Source: Pseudonocardia lacus
GTDB lineage: Bacteria > Actinomycetota > Actinomycetes > Mycobacteriales > Pseudonocardiaceae
Length of the DNA stretch: 64,000 nucleotides
Direction of reading: 5' to 3'
Assembly (NCBI RefSeq): GCF_018531445.1
Contig: NZ_JAHDTH010000011.1
Span: forward strand, 1-64,000
In this document: positions 1 through 8,102 of the stretch, in pieces
Position numbering within the stretch: position 1 is the first letter of the stretch
Layout of the letters: every line of letters begins with the position of its first letter
The notes under the pieces: model-generated
Databases searched by the model: none
Told to the model about the DNA's origin: nothing
The model's input: the letters and a program-made list of their open reading frames with translations, nothing else
Position numbers and translations under genes: made by a program

Positions 1-2
1 TG

Positions 3-236
3 GCGACGGGGGAGCTGCCGGCCCTCGCGCAGGTGGCGGTGGACGGTGCCGCGCTGGCAGCGGGGCGCGGGCAGCTGCGCGCGTCGGCGGTGCTGCTCGG
101 AGCTGCGGCTCGGCTGCGCGGCGCGGACGACCGCACCGACCCGCTGGTCCGCGGGCTCACCGACCGGGCGCGGGCGGCGCTGGGGGAGGAGCGGTTCGCC
201 GCGGCGTTCGGGCGGGGCCGGGACCCTCTGGAATAG
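3..236 (+). CDS. C-terminal end of a LuxR/AfsR-like TPR regulator (partial)
   Basis: The frame is open from the window edge and ends at TAG 234-236, so only the last 77 residues are present. The tail is alanine- and arginine-rich and helical and ends in a pattern like RAALGEERFAAAFGRGR, which is typical of the last TPR helices of large actinomycete ATPase/LuxR regulators. The DNA-binding domain is not visible; in this group it can sit at either end. It lies 28 bases upstream of the TetR gene on the same strand. Family assignment is by resemblance only. Confidence 0.55.
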   Translation, partial: ATGELPALAQVAVDGAALAAGRGQLRASAVLLGAAARLRGADDRTDPLVRGLTDRARAALGEERFAAAFGRGRDPLE

Positions 237-250
237 GAGTCAATATTCGG

Positions 251-264
251 ATAGCGTCCACTAT
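251..264. promoter_or_regulatory. Inverted repeat before the TetR gene, possible autoregulatory operator
   Basis: ATAG (251-254) and CTAT (261-264) are separated by six bases and end directly at the GTG start of the TetR gene. The surroundings (240-264) are unusually AT-rich for this window, as expected of a promoter. No Shine-Dalgarno sequence sits at normal distance from the GTG, so the transcript could be nearly leaderless. The arms are short, so this is only a candidate. Confidence 0.3.
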
Positions 265-924
265 GTGAGTTCGGAGTCCGCGGAGCGGCCCCGGCGCCTG
301 ACCCGCGCCGAGGCCAAGGCACGCACCCGGGCGCTCGTGCTCGACGCCGCGGCGCGCACGTTCGCCCGCAAGGGCTTCGCCGGGGCGTCGGTCGAGGAGA
401 TCGCCGAGGCGGCCGGGTTCTCCATCGGCGCCGTGTACTCGAACTTCGGCAGCAAGGAGCGGCTGTTCGTCGAGCTGCTCTCCGACCGGGCCAGCGGGCA
501 GGTGGCCGAGGCCGAGCGGATCCTGGCCGAGCAGGTCGAGGCCGGGCAGAGCCCGCTGCTCGCGCTCGGCCGGATGCTGACCGAGGTCGCCGACAAGGAC
601 ACCGACCTCGGGCTGCTGCAGGCCGAGTTCTGGCTCTACGCCGTGCGCAACCCCGCCGCGCTGGACACCCTGGCGGCCCGGATGCGCGAGCCCCGCGACG
701 CGCTGGCCGAGATCGTGAGCGGGGCGCTCGACCCGCGGAGCCCGGGCGCCGGGACGTCGCCCACCGCCGTCGCCACCGTCGTGATGGCCCTGTTCCACGG
801 GCTGGTCCGGCAGCGCCGGATCGACCCGGCCAGCGTGCCCGACGACCTGTTCGGCCAGGCGCTCGGATGGCTGTTCACCGGCATCGAGGCCGACCCACCA
901 CCGAGGCCGTCACCCGGCCCGTAG
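265..924 (+). CDS. TetR/AcrR family transcriptional regulator
   Basis: This 219-residue protein has a TetR N-terminal helix-turn-helix at about residues 16-62, with the typical run GFAGASVEEIAEAAGFSIGA followed by VYSNFGSKERLF. The rest is the helical ligand-binding domain. The GTG at 265 was chosen because the domain starts soon after and the frame upstream overlaps the previous gene in a non-homologous way. The P450 gene starts 14 bases downstream, so the two are almost certainly cotranscribed and the regulator probably controls the P450. The ligand is unknown. Confidence 0.88.
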   Translation: MSSESAERPRRLTRAEAKARTRALVLDAAARTFARKGFAGASVEEIAEAAGFSIGAVYSNFGSKERLFVELLSDRASGQVAEAERILAEQVEAGQSPLLALGRMLTEVADKDTDLGLLQAEFWLYAVRNPAALDTLAARMREPRDALAEIVSGALDPRSPGAGTSPTAVATVVMALFHGLVRQRRIDPASVPDDLFGQALGWLFTGIEADPPPRPSPGP

Positions 925-938
925 CCGAGGAGCGCTCC

Positions 939-2180
939 ATGACCGACACCGCAGTGCCCGACGGGACCGTGTCGTCCGGGACCGGGCCGACGATGGCCGA
1001 GCTGTTCGACCCGGCCCACCGTGCCGACCCCTACCCGGCCTACCGGCGGTGGCGCGAGCACGACCCGGTGGCCGCCGTCGACGCCGGCTTCTTCGTGCTG
1101 ACCGGCCACCGCGAGTGCTCGGAGGTGCTGCGCGACCCCCGGTTCGGGCACCTCGACGCCGAGCAGCTGACCGGCCCGGCCAACCCCGTCGCGGGCGAAC
1201 CCCCTGCCGAGCCGCGCAAGCCCTCGTTCCTCATGCTGAACCCGCCCGACCACACCCGGCTGCGCAGGCTGGTGTCCCGCGCGTTCACCCCGCGCATGAT
1301 CGACCGGCTGGCCCCGCGCATCGAGGAGATCACCGCCGGGCTGGTCGGCGCGGCGGTCGCCGCCGGCACGACCGACCTGTTGGCCGCCCTCGCGGCGCCG
1401 CTGCCGGTCATCGTGATCAGCGAGCTGCTCGGGGTGCCGGCCGACGACCATGAGCGCTTCGTCGGCTGGTCGCACGCCATGGCCCGCGGCCTCGACCCGG
1501 ACTTCCTGCTGCCCCCGCAGGTGCGCGACGAGCAGGCGCGGGCGCGCGTCGAGTTCGCGGACTACTTCCGCGAGCTCGCCGCCCGCCGCCGCGTCGAGCC
1601 CGGCGACGACCTGCTCTCGGCGCTCGTCGCGGTGACCGACGCGGGGGAGACCCTCACCGAGGACGAGTTGCTGGCCACGTGCACGCTGCTGCTGATCGCC
1701 GGCCACGAGACCACCACCAACCTCGTCGGCAACGGCGTGCTCGCGCTGTTGCGCCACCCCGAGCAGCGCGACGCGCTGGTCGCCGACCCCTCGTTGGTCG
1801 ACGGCGCGGTCGAGGAGATGCTGCGCTACGACTCACCGGTCCAGCTGACCGCACGTGCCGCGTTGGAGGACGCCACGGTCGGCGACGTCGCCGCCCCGGC
1901 CGGGACGTTCGTGCTGGCCATGATCGGCGCCGCGAACCGCGACCCGGCCGCCCACGAGGCGGCGGAGAGCTTCGACATCACCCGCCCGCCGACCCGCCAC
2001 CTGGCGTTCGGCCAGGGCATCCACTTCTGCCTCGGCTCCCCGCTGGCCCGGCTGGAGGGCCGGATCGCGCTGCGCGAGCTGATCACGCGGGCCCCGCGGA
2101 TGCGGCTGGCCGGGGAGCCGGTCTGGAAGGAGAACGTGACGCTGCGCGGACTGGCGAGCCTGCCGGTGGCGCTGGCCTGA
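939..2180 (+). CDS. Cytochrome P450 (bacterial class I type)
   Basis: This is a complete 413-residue P450. The oxygen-activating I-helix motif AGHETT is at about residues 254-259, the ExxR pair is E293/R296, and the heme loop FGQGIHFCLGSPLAR carries the cysteine ligand at about residue 364. It should act in the cytoplasm and needs a ferredoxin and reductase, none of which is adjacent. The ATG at 939 was chosen because GAGGAG lies about 9 bases upstream; a longer GTG form would overlap the TetR gene. It is probably coexpressed with, and regulated by, the preceding TetR protein. The substrate cannot be told from sequence. Confidence 0.93.
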   Translation: MTDTAVPDGTVSSGTGPTMAELFDPAHRADPYPAYRRWREHDPVAAVDAGFFVLTGHRECSEVLRDPRFGHLDAEQLTGPANPVAGEPPAEPRKPSFLMLNPPDHTRLRRLVSRAFTPRMIDRLAPRIEEITAGLVGAAVAAGTTDLLAALAAPLPVIVISELLGVPADDHERFVGWSHAMARGLDPDFLLPPQVRDEQARARVEFADYFRELAARRRVEPGDDLLSALVAVTDAGETLTEDELLATCTLLLIAGHETTTNLVGNGVLALLRHPEQRDALVADPSLVDGAVEEMLRYDSPVQLTARAALEDATVGDVAAPAGTFVLAMIGAANRDPAAHEAAESFDITRPPTRHLAFGQGIHFCLGSPLARLEGRIALRELITRAPRMRLAGEPVWKENVTLRGLASLPVALA

Positions 2181-2250
2181 CAACCGGGCCGGCGAGCCTG
2201 CGCGGCGGTCAGCGTTCGCGGCGGGGGCGCGGGACCGCCATCCTGGGCCG

Positions 2251-2709
2251 GTGGTAGCACGCACGGATACCTACAGCATCCGGTTCCCCGCGGATCCGGT
2301 GCAGGTGGCCCTGTTCCGGCACGGCCTGGACCGCTGGCTGCAGGGGTTGGAGTGGCCGGCGGAGGAGCGGGTCGACGCGCTGCTGGCGATCAGCGAGGCG
2401 TGCACCAACGTCGTCCGGCACGCCTACCCGTTCGGCGTCCCCGGCGAGGTGGAGGTCACCGGCAGGCTGGTGCTCGAACCGGAGCGGCGCCGGCTGGCGG
2501 TCACGGTGCGGGACCGGGGGGCGTGGCGGCCGGAGTCCGGCGGGGGCGGCTACGGGCTGCGGACGATGCGGGCGTGCATGGAGCGGGTGGTGATCCGCCA
2601 CGACCAGGACGGCACGGTGGTGACCCTGATCAGCAACGCGGTCCCCCCGATCGAGGCGGCGGAAGCGACGGAGAGCACCCGGAGTGTGACGAGCCGACCG
2701 CCGGGGTAG
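2251..2709 (+). CDS. RsbW-like ATP-binding protein (anti-sigma factor kinase family)
   Basis: This 152-residue protein is a single HATPase_c_2 domain. The N-box is visible as AISEACTNVVRHAYPFG near residues 46-62, followed by a G1-like VRDRGAW and a G2 stretch GGGGYGLRTMRACMERV. Such stand-alone domains are serine kinases and anti-sigma or anti-anti-sigma partners in actinomycetes. No sigma factor or STAS protein is adjacent. It starts at GTG 2251, 70 bases after the P450 gene, and is followed 8 bases later by the EcsC-like gene, with which it is probably cotranscribed. Confidence 0.8.
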   Translation: MVARTDTYSIRFPADPVQVALFRHGLDRWLQGLEWPAEERVDALLAISEACTNVVRHAYPFGVPGEVEVTGRLVLEPERRRLAVTVRDRGAWRPESGGGGYGLRTMRACMERVVIRHDQDGTVVTLISNAVPPIEAAEATESTRSVTSRPPG

Positions 2710-2717
2710 AAACGGAC

Positions 2718-3494
2718 GTGACCAGAGACCTGAAGTCGCCGGGGACCGACCGGGCCACCGAGGAGAACACCGTCGCCGAGCAGGACGGCGCCGCCGACAC
2801 GAGCGGTGAGGCGCCCGGTGGCGTGGGCGGCTGGGTACTGCGCTCGGGTGTCGAGCGCGCGTTGCGCATGCAGCACCCGCTGGTCAGCGCCCACGTCGCG
2901 GCCGCCCGCCGCAAGCACCCCGACCTGGGCCCGGCCGAGATCATCGAGCGGTTGGGCCGCCAGTACCAGGTGGCGGTCGCGGTGACCGGCGGCGCAGGCG
3001 GCGCGATCGCGATCGTCCCGGCGATCGGCACGGCCGTCTCGCTGGCGACGGCGGGCGCGGAGGCGTTCGCCGCGCTGAACGCCGCCGTCCTCTACACGCT
3101 CGCGGTGGCGGAGGTGCACGCCCTGCCGACCGACGACCCGGAGCGCCGCCGCGCCCTGGTCCTCGGGGTCGTGGTGGGTGCCGGCGGGCAGGCCGTGCTG
3201 CGCAAGGTCACCGGCCGGTCCCACGACTGGGCGGGCGACGTCACCAACCACCTGCCACTGGCCCGGCTGGGCCTGCTGGACAACGGCCTGACCCGGTGGT
3301 TCGTGAAGCGATTCGTCGTGCGCCAGGGGATGCTGGCGCTGGGCCGGGCGCTGCCGCTGGGCATCGGGGTCGTCGTCGGCGCCGTCGGCAACCTGGCGAC
3401 CGCCCGCGCGGTCGTGAGGTCGGCGCAGGCCGCCTTCGGCACGCCGCCCGCCACCTGGCCCGCCGGCGCGCCCGCACCCTCAGGCGGGCGCTGA
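2718..3494 (+). CDS. EcsC-like membrane-associated protein of unknown function
   Basis: The 258-residue product begins with a polar stretch of about 45 residues, followed by a helical region and alanine/glycine-rich hydrophobic segments at roughly residues 90-135 and 210-235. It resembles actinomycete proteins annotated as EcsC family, which have no established biochemical role outside the Bacillus EcsC locus. The GTG at 2718 is chosen because upstream sequence in this frame overlaps the ATPase gene and has shadow-like composition. Its last 15 bases overlap the convergent nitroreductase gene. Coexpression with the RsbW-like gene suggests a stress or envelope role, which is inference. Confidence 0.7.
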   Translation: MTRDLKSPGTDRATEENTVAEQDGAADTSGEAPGGVGGWVLRSGVERALRMQHPLVSAHVAAARRKHPDLGPAEIIERLGRQYQVAVAVTGGAGGAIAIVPAIGTAVSLATAGAEAFAALNAAVLYTLAVAEVHALPTDDPERRRALVLGVVVGAGGQAVLRKVTGRSHDWAGDVTNHLPLARLGLLDNGLTRWFVKRFVVRQGMLALGRALPLGIGVVVGAVGNLATARAVVRSAQAAFGTPPATWPAGAPAPSGGR

Positions 3495-3956
3495 CCGCGG
3501 CTCCAGGACCACCACCGCGGTCTCCGACGGCCGCCGCGCCGCGTAGGCGTCGAGGTGCTTGTCGATCTCGCGCCAGCGGTCCCACAGCCGCGCGCGCTCG
3601 TCGCCGGTCGCGGCGCGAGCGCGCACCGGCCGCTGCTCGCCGCCCAGGTCGACCGTCGCGTCGGGGTCGGCGAGCAGGTTGAGCCACCAGGCCGGTTCGG
3701 CCTCGTCCCAGCCGTTCATCGCCAGCGTGACCAGCCGGGGCCCGTCCGCGAAGTAGGCGACGATGACGCTGCGCGGCTGACCGCTGCGGCGCCCGGTGGT
3801 GGTGAGCCGCAGCTTGCCCGACCTGGTGTCGCGAGGCCGCGGCAACCCGGCCCGCCCCTTGAACACCCGGTAGATGCCCCGGTCCAGCGACCACACCGCG
3901 CGTATGACCCAGCGTGGCGGCAGGTACGGGTTCTTCGCTGGTTGCTCGACCGACAT
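3480..3956 (-). CDS. Deazaflavin (F420)-type nitroreductase family protein
   Basis: This 158-residue protein matches the small split-barrel family of Ddn-like, F420H2-dependent reductases of actinobacteria. The recognisable core is LRLTTTGRRSGQPRSVIVAY, followed by LVTLAMNGWDEAEPAWWLNL and a region like DPDATVDLGGEQRPVRARA. These proteins reduce nitro groups or enones with deazaflavin cofactor. The ATG at 3956 has a GGGAGG sequence 6 bases upstream. It is a single-gene unit convergent with the EcsC-like gene. The in vivo substrate is unknown. Confidence 0.82.
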   Translation of the reverse strand: MSVEQPAKNPYLPPRWVIRAVWSLDRGIYRVFKGRAGLPRPRDTRSGKLRLTTTGRRSGQPRSVIVAYFADGPRLVTLAMNGWDEAEPAWWLNLLADPDATVDLGGEQRPVRARAATGDERARLWDRWREIDKHLDAYAARRPSETAVVVLEPRSAPA

Positions 3957-4098
3957 CGCGACCTCCCGTGGGCCCCCCGGCTGCGGTGACGGGAGGACCC
4001 TAGCGACGACCGCTCGACGGCCGACAGGTCCGATCGGCCGCTGCTCAGCGTGCGGCCACCTCGCGGAGCGACGCGACTCCCGATCCCTCCAGACGCAG

Positions 4099-4119
4099 GC
4101 GAAAGCCGCTCTCGCGCCG
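4099..4119. repeat. Imperfect palindrome, member of a dispersed CGAAAGCSGCTCTCG family
   Basis: The core CGAAAGCCGCTCTCG at 4100-4114 lies immediately downstream of the stop codon of the GDT1-like gene on the minus strand. Read as minus-strand RNA the single mismatch becomes a G-U pair, so it could fold at the 3' end of the pqq operon transcript and act as a terminator or stabiliser. Nearly the same 15 bases recur at 17398-17412, and a related CTCTCGT/ACGAGAG dyad occurs at 42054-42088. Confidence 0.5.
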
Positions 4120-4120
4120 G

Positions 4121-4717
4121 TCAGCCCCGGATCGCCTCCACCGCGCTGACCACCGCCATGACCACCAGCAGCCCGGCCGCCACCCGCAGGACCCAGCGCT
4201 GCGGCACCACCCGCCGCAGCCGGTTCCCCCCGAACACCGCCAGCGCCGACACCGCCCACAGCGCCAGCAGCGCTGCGACCCCGACGGCGGCGGGATCCTC
4301 GTACCGGGCCGCGAGCGTCGCCACGATGATCTGCGTCGGGTCCCCCAGCTCGGAGAGCAGGGTGACCCCGAAGCACAACGCCACCACCCGCCAGGGCGAG
4401 GTCGCGGGGGCCGTCGCCGCGACGTCGTCATCGTCGTCGTCCTCCCGCAGCAGCAGCACGGCGCTGACGAGGAAGACGACCGCGAGCACCGCGGCCACCG
4501 GCCGTTCGGGGAGCAGCGCGACGAGGCTCCCGGCCGCCACCGCGGCGACCACCTGCACGAGGAACGCCGCGAAGACGCCGACCAGCACCAGCCGGGCCGG
4601 GTACCGGCTGGCGAGGACGAGGGTCACCAGCCCGCTGGTGTCGGCGAGTTCGGCGAGGGCGACGATGCCGAAGGTGAGGGCGATGGTGACCACGGAGTCG
4701 ACCACCGGTTCGACCAC
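4121..4717 (-). CDS. GDT1/UPF0016 (TMEM165) family cation transporter
   Basis: This 198-residue membrane protein shows the duplicated architecture of the UPF0016 family, with about six to seven hydrophobic helices and an acidic linker (six consecutive Asp at residues 93-98) between the halves. The family hallmark E-x-G-D-[KR]-[TS] is present but divergent: ELADTS (residues 23-28) in the first half and ELGDPT (123-128) in the second, so the basic residue is missing in both. Known members move Mn2+ or Ca2+ across membranes. It starts at GTG 4717, 18 bases after the CaCA-type exchanger, and is the last gene of the pqq transcription unit. The motif changes make cation specificity uncertain. Confidence 0.82.
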   Translation of the reverse strand: MVEPVVDSVVTIALTFGIVALAELADTSGLVTLVLASRYPARLVLVGVFAAFLVQVVAAVAAGSLVALLPERPVAAVLAVVFLVSAVLLLREDDDDDDVAATAPATSPWRVVALCFGVTLLSELGDPTQIIVATLAARYEDPAAVGVAALLALWAVSALAVFGGNRLRRVVPQRWVLRVAAGLLVVMAVVSAVEAIRG

Positions 4718-4735
4718 GGCGCGCCGTCCCCGCGG

Positions 4736-5872
4736 CTAGTCGTCATCGTCCGGCGCGCCGGGCACCGCGGGGGCCTCGACACCCGGCTGCTGTGCGCCCT
4801 CGTCCGCGCCGGGGGCGTCGTCGACGGGAACGAGGCCGAACACCGAGAAGCTGATCACCCAGTAGGCGACGTACCCGGCCAGCAGGACCGCCCCGTGCCA
4901 GCGCCGCAGGTGCCCGGTGAACAGCGCGTACGCGGCGAACCCGTTGATCACGACGAGGGCCGGCAGGTGCCAGCTGAAGATGTCCGGGGTGATCAGCAGC
5001 GCGCCGCCGACCAGGGCGATGATGCCGACCTTCGCGGTCACCGAGAACACGACGCTGCCGATGATGTTGCCGACGCCGATCGCGGGCGCTCCCCGCCGGG
5101 ACGGCTCGACGGTCAGGAAGAGGTCCTCCAGCGACAGCACCACGGTCGCGATCGTCGCGCCGAAGACCGTGCCGCTGATCGCGAACTCCTCCAGGATGCC
5201 CTCGGTGCCCTCCGACATGGCCCAGGCGCCCACGACGAGCCCGACCAGCGCGAGCAGCGCCAGCAGGAGCAGTGCCCACCCGGGGCGGTCGGTGCCCTTC
5301 GCCCGGCCCAGGTCGCCGGTCTCGTAGAGCACCGCGCCGCCGGTGCGCCCGCCGCCGCCCGGGCCGGTGCCCGCCCCGACGAGCTCGGGGCTCTCGACCG
5401 ACTCGCGCACCTCCGCGCCGCCGAACGTGGGCACCGCCCGCCGCGACTCCCGGTAGGCGACGTAGGCGATGAACAGCACGAACAGCCCGATGAGCACGAT
5501 CCCGGAGACGACCCCCAGCCCGCCGAGCAGCGCCGGCCCGACCAGCACCAGGGGGGCCACGGCGAAGATCGCGATGTAGTCGTTGGGGATCTCCACCCGG
5601 CTGGGGGCGATGAGGGCGCTGAGCGCGAGGACGAGGCCGGTCAGCGAGATGACGGTGCCGAAGACGACGCCGAGGGCGACGTCCTCGAGGCCCTCCAGGT
5701 TGAGCACCACGCCGAACGCGAGGTCGTCGAACTCGATGCCGGTGAACAGGATGGCCAGCAGGAACAGCGAGACGGCCAGGCCGCGGGCCGCGCCGACCAG
5801 GTAGGCGATCAGCTTCTCCGCGCTGTAGACGAGCAGCGCCGTGCCGAGGGCGAAGACGATGATGGACGTCAT
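4736..5872 (-). CDS. Sodium/calcium exchanger (CaCA) family-like cation antiporter
   Basis: The 378-residue protein has about ten to eleven hydrophobic helices in two halves joined by a hydrophilic loop (about residues 155-205) and ends in an acidic tail with four terminal Asp residues. Two inverted alpha-repeat-like segments carry acidic residues inside membrane helices: FTGIEFDDLAFG (E47, D49, D50) and TVVLSLEDLFLTVEP, the latter followed by GVGNIIGSVVFSV. This is the CaCA pattern of cation/proton or sodium exchange. The ATG at 5872 has GGGGGAG upstream. It begins 35 bases after pqqE and is followed 18 bases later by the GDT1-like gene, so it belongs to the pqq transcription unit. Substrate ion is inferred only at the level of divalent or larger cation. 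Confidence 0.82.
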   Translation of the reverse strand: MTSIIVFALGTALLVYSAEKLIAYLVGAARGLAVSLFLLAILFTGIEFDDLAFGVVLNLEGLEDVALGVVFGTVISLTGLVLALSALIAPSRVEIPNDYIAIFAVAPLVLVGPALLGGLGVVSGIVLIGLFVLFIAYVAYRESRRAVPTFGGAEVRESVESPELVGAGTGPGGGGRTGGAVLYETGDLGRAKGTDRPGWALLLLALLALVGLVVGAWAMSEGTEGILEEFAISGTVFGATIATVVLSLEDLFLTVEPSRRGAPAIGVGNIIGSVVFSVTAKVGIIALVGGALLITPDIFSWHLPALVVINGFAAYALFTGHLRRWHGAVLLAGYVAYWVISFSVFGLVPVDDAPGADEGAQQPGVEAPAVPGAPDDDD

Positions 5873-5907
5873 CCGGGTTGCTCCCCCTTGAGCGGACGGG
5901 CGGACGG

Positions 5908-7041
5908 TCAGTCGGGCACCCGGACCCGGTGGGGACGGGGGACCAGCGGCGGTTCGTCGACGCGCGCGTCCGCGTTGGCGGCGTCGACCGCCCTGGCGAC
6001 CAGGGCGTGGTCGGGCGAGAGGTGGCACACCGGGTCGGTGCGGGCGGCGTCGCCGGTCAGCTGGAACGCCTGGCAGCGGCAGCCGCCGAAGTCCACCTCG
6101 CGGCGGTCGCAGGTGCGGCACGGGTCGGGCATCCAGCCGGTGCCGCGGAAGGCGGTCATCACCGGGGCCCCGGTCCAGATCCGCTCCAGCGGGTCGACGC
6201 GCACGCTGGCCCGGGGCAGCGGCAGCGACTGGGCCGCCGGGCAGGGCAGCACGTCGCCGTTGGGCGCCACGGTGAGCTGGCGGGCGGCCCAGCCGCCCAT
6301 GCAGGGCTTCGGGTAGCGGCTGTAGTAGTCGGGGACGACGTAGATGACGTCCATGCGGTCGCGCAGCCGCTCGCGGGCGGCCCGCACGACGGCCTCGGCC
6401 GCGACGAGCTGGGCCCGGCTGGGCAGCAGCGCGTCGCGGTTGCGCCAGGCCCAGCCGTAGTACTGGGTGTTGGCCAGCTCGACGCGGTCGGCGCCCAGGT
6501 CGTCGGCCAGCGCGAGCACGTCGGCGACGCGGTCGATGTTCTGCCGGTGCAGCACCACGTTGAGGGTGAGCGGCCAGCCCAGCTCCTTGACCACGCCGGC
6601 GGCCTCGATCTTGCGCCGGAACGACGGGGTGCCGGCGATCCGGTCGGACGCCACGGGCTCGTCGGCCTGGATGCTGACCTGCACGTGGTCCAGGCCGGCC
6701 GCGCGCAGCCGCTCGGCCCTGCTCCGGGACAGCCCGAGCGCGCTGGTCACGAGGTTGGTGTAGAGGCCGAGGTCGTGGGCGGTGGCCACGATGTCGACCA
6801 GGTCGCGGCGCAGCAGCGGCTCCCCGCCGGACAGGTGGCACTGCAGGACGCCCAGGTCGCGGGCCTCGGTCAGCACCCGCTGCCACTCGTGGGTGGCCAG
6901 CTCGTCGGTGTACTCGCCCATGGCGACCGGGTTGGAGCAGTAGGCGCAGGCCAGCGGGCAGCGGTAGGTCAGCTCGGCGAGCAGCCCGAAGGGGCTGTCC
7001 ACGTTGTCCACGTTGTCCATGCTGTCCACGGGGTCAGCCAT
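5908..7041 (-). CDS. pqqE: PqqE, radical SAM enzyme of PQQ biosynthesis
   Basis: PqqE links the glutamate and tyrosine side chains of PqqA by a carbon-carbon bond. The radical SAM cluster motif CPLACAYC (CxxxCxxC) lies near residues 28-35, followed by the SAM-binding HLSGGEPLLR. The C-terminal SPASM region has the auxiliary-cluster cysteines in KPCMGGWA, VLPCPAA, PCRTCDRR and GGCRCQAF. At 377 residues it has the normal family length. The ATG at 7041 overlaps pqqD by 8 bases, which indicates translational coupling; the PqqA chaperone PqqD is therefore made with it. The N-terminus has four tandem 9-base repeats coding VDS-MDN-VDN-VDS. Identity is secure. Confidence 0.97.
   Translation of the reverse strand: MADPVDSMDNVDNVDSPFGLLAELTYRCPLACAYCSNPVAMGEYTDELATHEWQRVLTEARDLGVLQCHLSGGEPLLRRDLVDIVATAHDLGLYTNLVTSALGLSRSRAERLRAAGLDHVQVSIQADEPVASDRIAGTPSFRRKIEAAGVVKELGWPLTLNVVLHRQNIDRVADVLALADDLGADRVELANTQYYGWAWRNRDALLPSRAQLVAAEAVVRAARERLRDRMDVIYVVPDYYSRYPKPCMGGWAARQLTVAPNGDVLPCPAAQSLPLPRASVRVDPLERIWTGAPVMTAFRGTGWMPDPCRTCDRREVDFGGCRCQAFQLTGDAARTDPVCHLSPDHALVARAVDAANADARVDEPPLVPRPHRVRVPD
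6994..7029 (-). repeat. Four tandem 9-bp units within the 5' end of pqqE
   Basis: Units GCTGTCCAC (6994-7002), GTTGTCCAC (7003-7011), GTTGTCCAT (7012-7020) and GCTGTCCAC (7021-7029) follow one another without spacer. They encode the residues just ahead of the radical SAM core. The array is in frame, so copy-number change would lengthen or shorten the N-terminus without breaking the gene. Confidence 0.85.
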
Positions 7042-7315
7042 CGGCGAACTCCACGCAGCGGCGGGCGGCGAGCCGCGTCAGGAACCGCTGCACCTCGCCC
7101 TCGGGGACGCTGTCGTACCGCGCGGTCAGCGCGGTCACGATCTCGGCGACGGTGCGCCGCCCGTCGCAGAGCCCGAGGATGTCGGCGCCGGTTCCGTTGA
7201 GCACGACCACCGTCTCCGGGTGCAGCAGGACGTGGCGCTGCCGGGTGCGGTCGAAGCTGATCCGCACGTGGCGGGCCAGCCGGGGGCGCGCCGCGGCCAG
7301 GTCGACGGCCGTCAC
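7034..7315 (-). CDS. pqqD: PqqD, PqqA-binding peptide chaperone
   Basis: This 93-residue protein is of the PqqD (RRE) family, which binds the PqqA precursor and presents it to PqqE. The conserved signature is visible as [20 protein letters not shown] followed by [14 protein letters not shown], close to the classic PqqD pattern of pEg-x-VxLN and CDGxRTVaEI. It starts at GTG 7315, overlapping the pqqC stop by four bases (GTGA), and its end overlaps the start of pqqE by 8 bases. All three are thus translationally coupled. Confidence 0.95.
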   Translation of the reverse strand: MTAVDLAAARPRLARHVRISFDRTRQRHVLLHPETVVVLNGTGADILGLCDGRRTVAEIVTALTARYDSVPEGEVQRFLTRLAARRCVEFADG

Positions 7316-8016
7316 CCGGGGTACGCCCGGTCGATGGCGTCCATCAGGCTCCACAGCACGTCGCACTTGAACGAGAGCGCGTCGATGGCGCGCGCCTGCG
7401 ACTCGGCGGTCAGGCAGTGCTCGGTGACGACCTCCAGGGCGTGCTCGCAGTCGCGGGGCGCCTGGTCGAGGCGGGCCCGGAAGTAGGCGAGGCCCCCGGC
7501 GTCGATCCAGGGGTACCAGCGCTCGAACGCGGCCAGCCGCTCGGCCATGAGGTCGGGGGCGAACAGCTCGGTCAGCGAGGACGCCACCGCCTCCACCCAC
7601 GGCCTGGTCCGGGTGAAGGTGACGTAGGCGTCGACGGCGAACCGCACCCCGGGCACCAGGTGCCGGTGGTCGCGGACCTCCTCGCGGGTCAGCCCGGCGG
7701 CCTCGGCGAGGCGCAGCCACGCCTCGATGCCACCCTCGCCGGGCTGCTGGCCGTCGTGGTCGACGATGCGGCGGATCCAGCGGCGGCGGACGTCCGGGTC
7801 GGGGCAGTTGGACAGGATCGCCGCGTCCTTGCGGGGGATGTTCTCCTGGTAGTAGAAGCGGTTGGCGATCCAGCCCCGCAGCTGGTGCGGGCCGAGCCGG
7901 CCGGCGTTCATCCGCACGTGGAACGGGTGCTGGTCGTGGTAGCGCCGCGAATGGGCGCGCAGCGCCTCGACGAAGCCGTCGTCGGTGCGTGCGGTGGTGC
8001 TCGTTCCCGCTGTCAT
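7312..8016 (-). CDS. pqqC: PqqC, pyrroloquinoline-quinone synthase
   Basis: PqqC catalyses the last, cofactor-less oxidation and ring closure that gives PQQ. The 234-residue protein shows the family sequence from [19 protein letters not shown], through [40 protein letters not shown] and [20 protein letters not shown], to [20 protein letters not shown]. Length is typical. The ATG at 8016 is preceded by a GAGGGGC element. It is separated from pqqA by 86 bases that contain a perfect 30-bp palindrome. The stop overlaps pqqD by four bases. No pqqB gene lies between pqqA and pqqC, where it is found in many operons. Confidence 0.97.
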   Translation of the reverse strand: MTAGTSTTARTDDGFVEALRAHSRRYHDQHPFHVRMNAGRLGPHQLRGWIANRFYYQENIPRKDAAILSNCPDPDVRRRWIRRIVDHDGQQPGEGGIEAWLRLAEAAGLTREEVRDHRHLVPGVRFAVDAYVTFTRTRPWVEAVASSLTELFAPDLMAERLAAFERWYPWIDAGGLAYFRARLDQAPRDCEHALEVVTEHCLTAESQARAIDALSFKCDVLWSLMDAIDRAYPG

Positions 8017-8064
8017 GCCAGCCCCTCGGTCCGTGGTGGTGGCGAAGGGGTGGGGGCGAAGGGG

Positions 8065-8094
8065 GGGGGCGCCGGGCCCGGGCCCGGCGCCCCC
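8065..8094. terminator. Perfect 30-bp GC palindrome between pqqA and pqqC (attenuator-like)
   Basis: Bases 8065-8094 equal their own reverse complement over the full 30 bp. The left half begins with five G, continues CGCCGGGCCC and mirrors to end in five C. In the pqq transcript it would form a very stable stem 8 bases after the pqqA stop. No U-run follows, so it is better read as an RNA stabiliser or partial attenuator that keeps the tiny pqqA message abundant relative to pqqCDE. The structure is seen; the role is inferred from the known need for excess PqqA. Confidence 0.7.
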
Positions 8095-8102
8095 ACGTCG
8101 GG

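Noticed and set aside
2352-2717. Upstream extension of the EcsC-like gene across the RsbW-like gene
   Set aside because: The extension lies in the out-of-frame shadow of the ATPase gene and has no family resemblance; GTG 2718 is the better start.
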